Shown: in pieces, positions 63,901-64,000 of the stretch
Numbering within the stretch: position 1 is the first letter of the stretch
Layout of the letters: each line of letters starts with the position of its first letter
Origin: Spirosoma terrae
Lineage (GTDB): Bacteria; Bacteroidota; Bacteroidia; Cytophagales; Spirosomataceae
Reading direction: 5' to 3'
DNA: 64,000 nt
Assembly: GCF_010435915.1 (NCBI RefSeq)
Contig: NZ_JAAFZH010000022.1
Coordinates: forward strand, 47,552-111,551
Notes under the pieces: generated by a model
What the model was told of the DNA's origin: nothing
The model's input: only the letters and a program-made list of their open reading frames with translations
Databases searched by the model: none
Made by a program: the position numbers and the translations under genes

Positions 63901-64000
63901 TCCTTGATGGATAACCTTGATCAAGTTTGAATTTCTAACCGTATCTTCCGGTAGCAGTCGTTCCTCATAAGAACTACGTATGCTTATAACCAGACCTATC
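60949..64000 (-). CDS. C-terminal part of a giant STAND-type NTPase, truncated by the window edge
   Basis: The frame is open to the right edge, giving at least 1016 codons; the N-terminus lies beyond 64000. The edge encodes VISIRSSYEER, a typical strand-Arg (sensor 1-like) region of STAND NTPases. EFSNPLFLHLF (lid/winged-helix NPLFL motif) follows, and then a winged-helix region. The remaining ~850 residues are mostly helical repeats, ending in a beta-rich C-terminal domain and an acidic EFDEEE tail. This layout is that of large anti-phage STAND sensors (Avs-type and relatives), where the C-terminus recognises phage protein. The N-terminal effector is unseen, so the type cannot be named. It is more AT-rich than the neighbouring cassette. 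Confidence 0.75.
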   Translation of the reverse strand, partial: IGLVISIRSSYEERLLPEDTVRNSNLIKVIHQGFRSFEYEATKQFFLFYGLTLPSIPLLHPEFSNPLFLHLFCKGLQRKGLRRIPDGYEGITAIITFLLDAIDKALSEKWHYPVSLRLTQKIVEEIAAKLLDKAERSLPFDEAFYWLLDLPRLKAVPEPSRGQYIADLIAEGILSKNFTQRWDQDTQQMKGEEIIYFTYERFGDHLMVTHLINNHVDKNSPEYSFKQDTKLQLLISGEKAIHKNEGLVEAMAIQLPEKMGIELHQVLPQFANTGSLAGAFIESLLWRKLTSYTEKSKRYLQRIAETDQEEYWFDRLTQNLLLVTASPQHPFNSDFLHQSLMPLSMVERDSWWSKYIHFKYAREPEESEEVSAVQRLVDWAWSPASKENIEDESARLLGQTLAWFLTSSNRLLRDSTTKALVSLFENRIPILIQTLQTFEKINDPYVYERLWAVAYGCALRTKSTEKIKILSDYTYHTIFNRDEVYPHILLRDYARQVIEYADYLGLAEKNDLQKIRPPYKSKLPKRFPTNKEINEKYKLDYKSADFKKYHWSQNEILSSMITNSGGRMYGDFGRYVFEGNFSGWAKDISVNQLSNLAVQWIFEKYGYDVEKLGEFEAYIGRFKNGRDDVQSERIGKKYQWIAMHELLARVSDNVTHRDRWRDDKEVPYQGPWEPSVRDIDPTILIRKTSVKKGNVTWWNPNQEFDWQMPHANWISLHDDFPEPIQFIQFVNPEDGKEWLSLESHPSWQEPTLAHEDEYHTPKKNLWYQLRAYIVSDKAYSKFIEWGKTQDFFGKWMPEHREQRDLFSRELYWSPPYNSLVDQTQKDECIQHPWRRITVGYHHRNAGIENLEPVMVPIEDYIWSEQYDMSKEESISFYVPNSFLFDKLKLQFTETEGTFANSNGQIVCFDPSVAKAGDSCLLICKAEFLDMLNQQGLRVFWTVLGQKSIYHSAHGGEENFSQTVISGILHFKDDQLQFDRIIYDATEKYLEREKERPKERFSWKEVNPFTFEFDEEE

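Noticed and set aside
1..64000. CRISPR array, tRNA, rRNA or riboswitch
   Set aside because: No regularly spaced repeats, no tRNA-like cloverleaf or T-loop sequence, and no known aptamer core was found when reading the spacers.

Overview
This 64 kb window comes from a bacterial chromosome of the phylum Bacteroidota. It most likely belongs to an aerobic, Spirosoma-like member of the Cytophagales; the genus is an inference. The evidence is a complete type IX secretion/gliding core (porP, gldK, gldL, gldM, gldN, plus porW/SprE), a secreted protein with a T9SS C-terminal sorting domain, several TAnnTTTG promoter -7 boxes, the sucD / DUF4271 / hemD gene order, and few recognisable Shine-Dalgarno sequences. 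No rRNA, tRNA, CRISPR array or replication origin was recognised.

Layout. 1-5.3 kb: a VWD-domain protein cut by the left edge, then rodA and mrdA (PBP2) for cell-wall elongation. 5.4-11.7 kb: metabolic and accessory genes (SMP-30 lactonase, Tat-exported Gfo/Idh/MocA oxidoreductase, NAD(P)-binding protein, DUF6786-like lipoprotein, GNAT acetyltransferase, class A beta-lactamase-like hydrolase). 11.7-15.2 kb: an ATP synthase operon with FO and delta genes only (atpZ-like, a four-helix membrane protein, atpB, atpE, atpF, atpH); alpha and gamma do not follow. 15.3-21.9 kb: porW, PBP1A, uvrC. 22.0-28.0 kb: porP-gldKLMN. 28.2-31.2 kb: hemD, DUF4271, sucD. 31.4-41.3 kb: topoisomerase IB, a DUF421 protein with an extra cysteine-rich tail, TolC, an amidohydrolase lipoprotein, a GreA-like protein, two tandem SDR paralogues and a PhyH-type dioxygenase.

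41.3-46.1 kb is an AT-rich, gene-poor island. It holds a dead IS4-family element (28-bp perfect terminal repeats; transposase broken by two stops, both where Trp is expected), several strong inverted repeats including a 28-bp perfect hairpin, and a seven-repeat T9SS substrate. 46.1-56.8 kb carries two Na+/H+ antiporters around a small HExxH protein, a lipoprotein, a multi-PAS histidine kinase, an S9 peptidase, an AhpD-like protein and a Crp-family regulator.

The last 7 kb holds the most unusual content. A tightly packed three-gene cassette encodes a DUF805 membrane domain fused to a flavin oxidase, a class I methyltransferase and an uncharacterised membrane-anchored protein. It is followed, on the opposite strand, by the C-terminal two-thirds or so of a giant STAND-type NTPase that runs off the right edge and resembles anti-phage STAND sensors.

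Functionally, the window joins envelope construction (PBP2, RodA, PBP1A), energy supply (ATP synthase, succinyl-CoA ligase) and protein export (T9SS). The T9SS genes here could export the sorting-domain protein found in the island. The hexamer CTACGT/ACGTAG looks strongly over-represented, except in the island.
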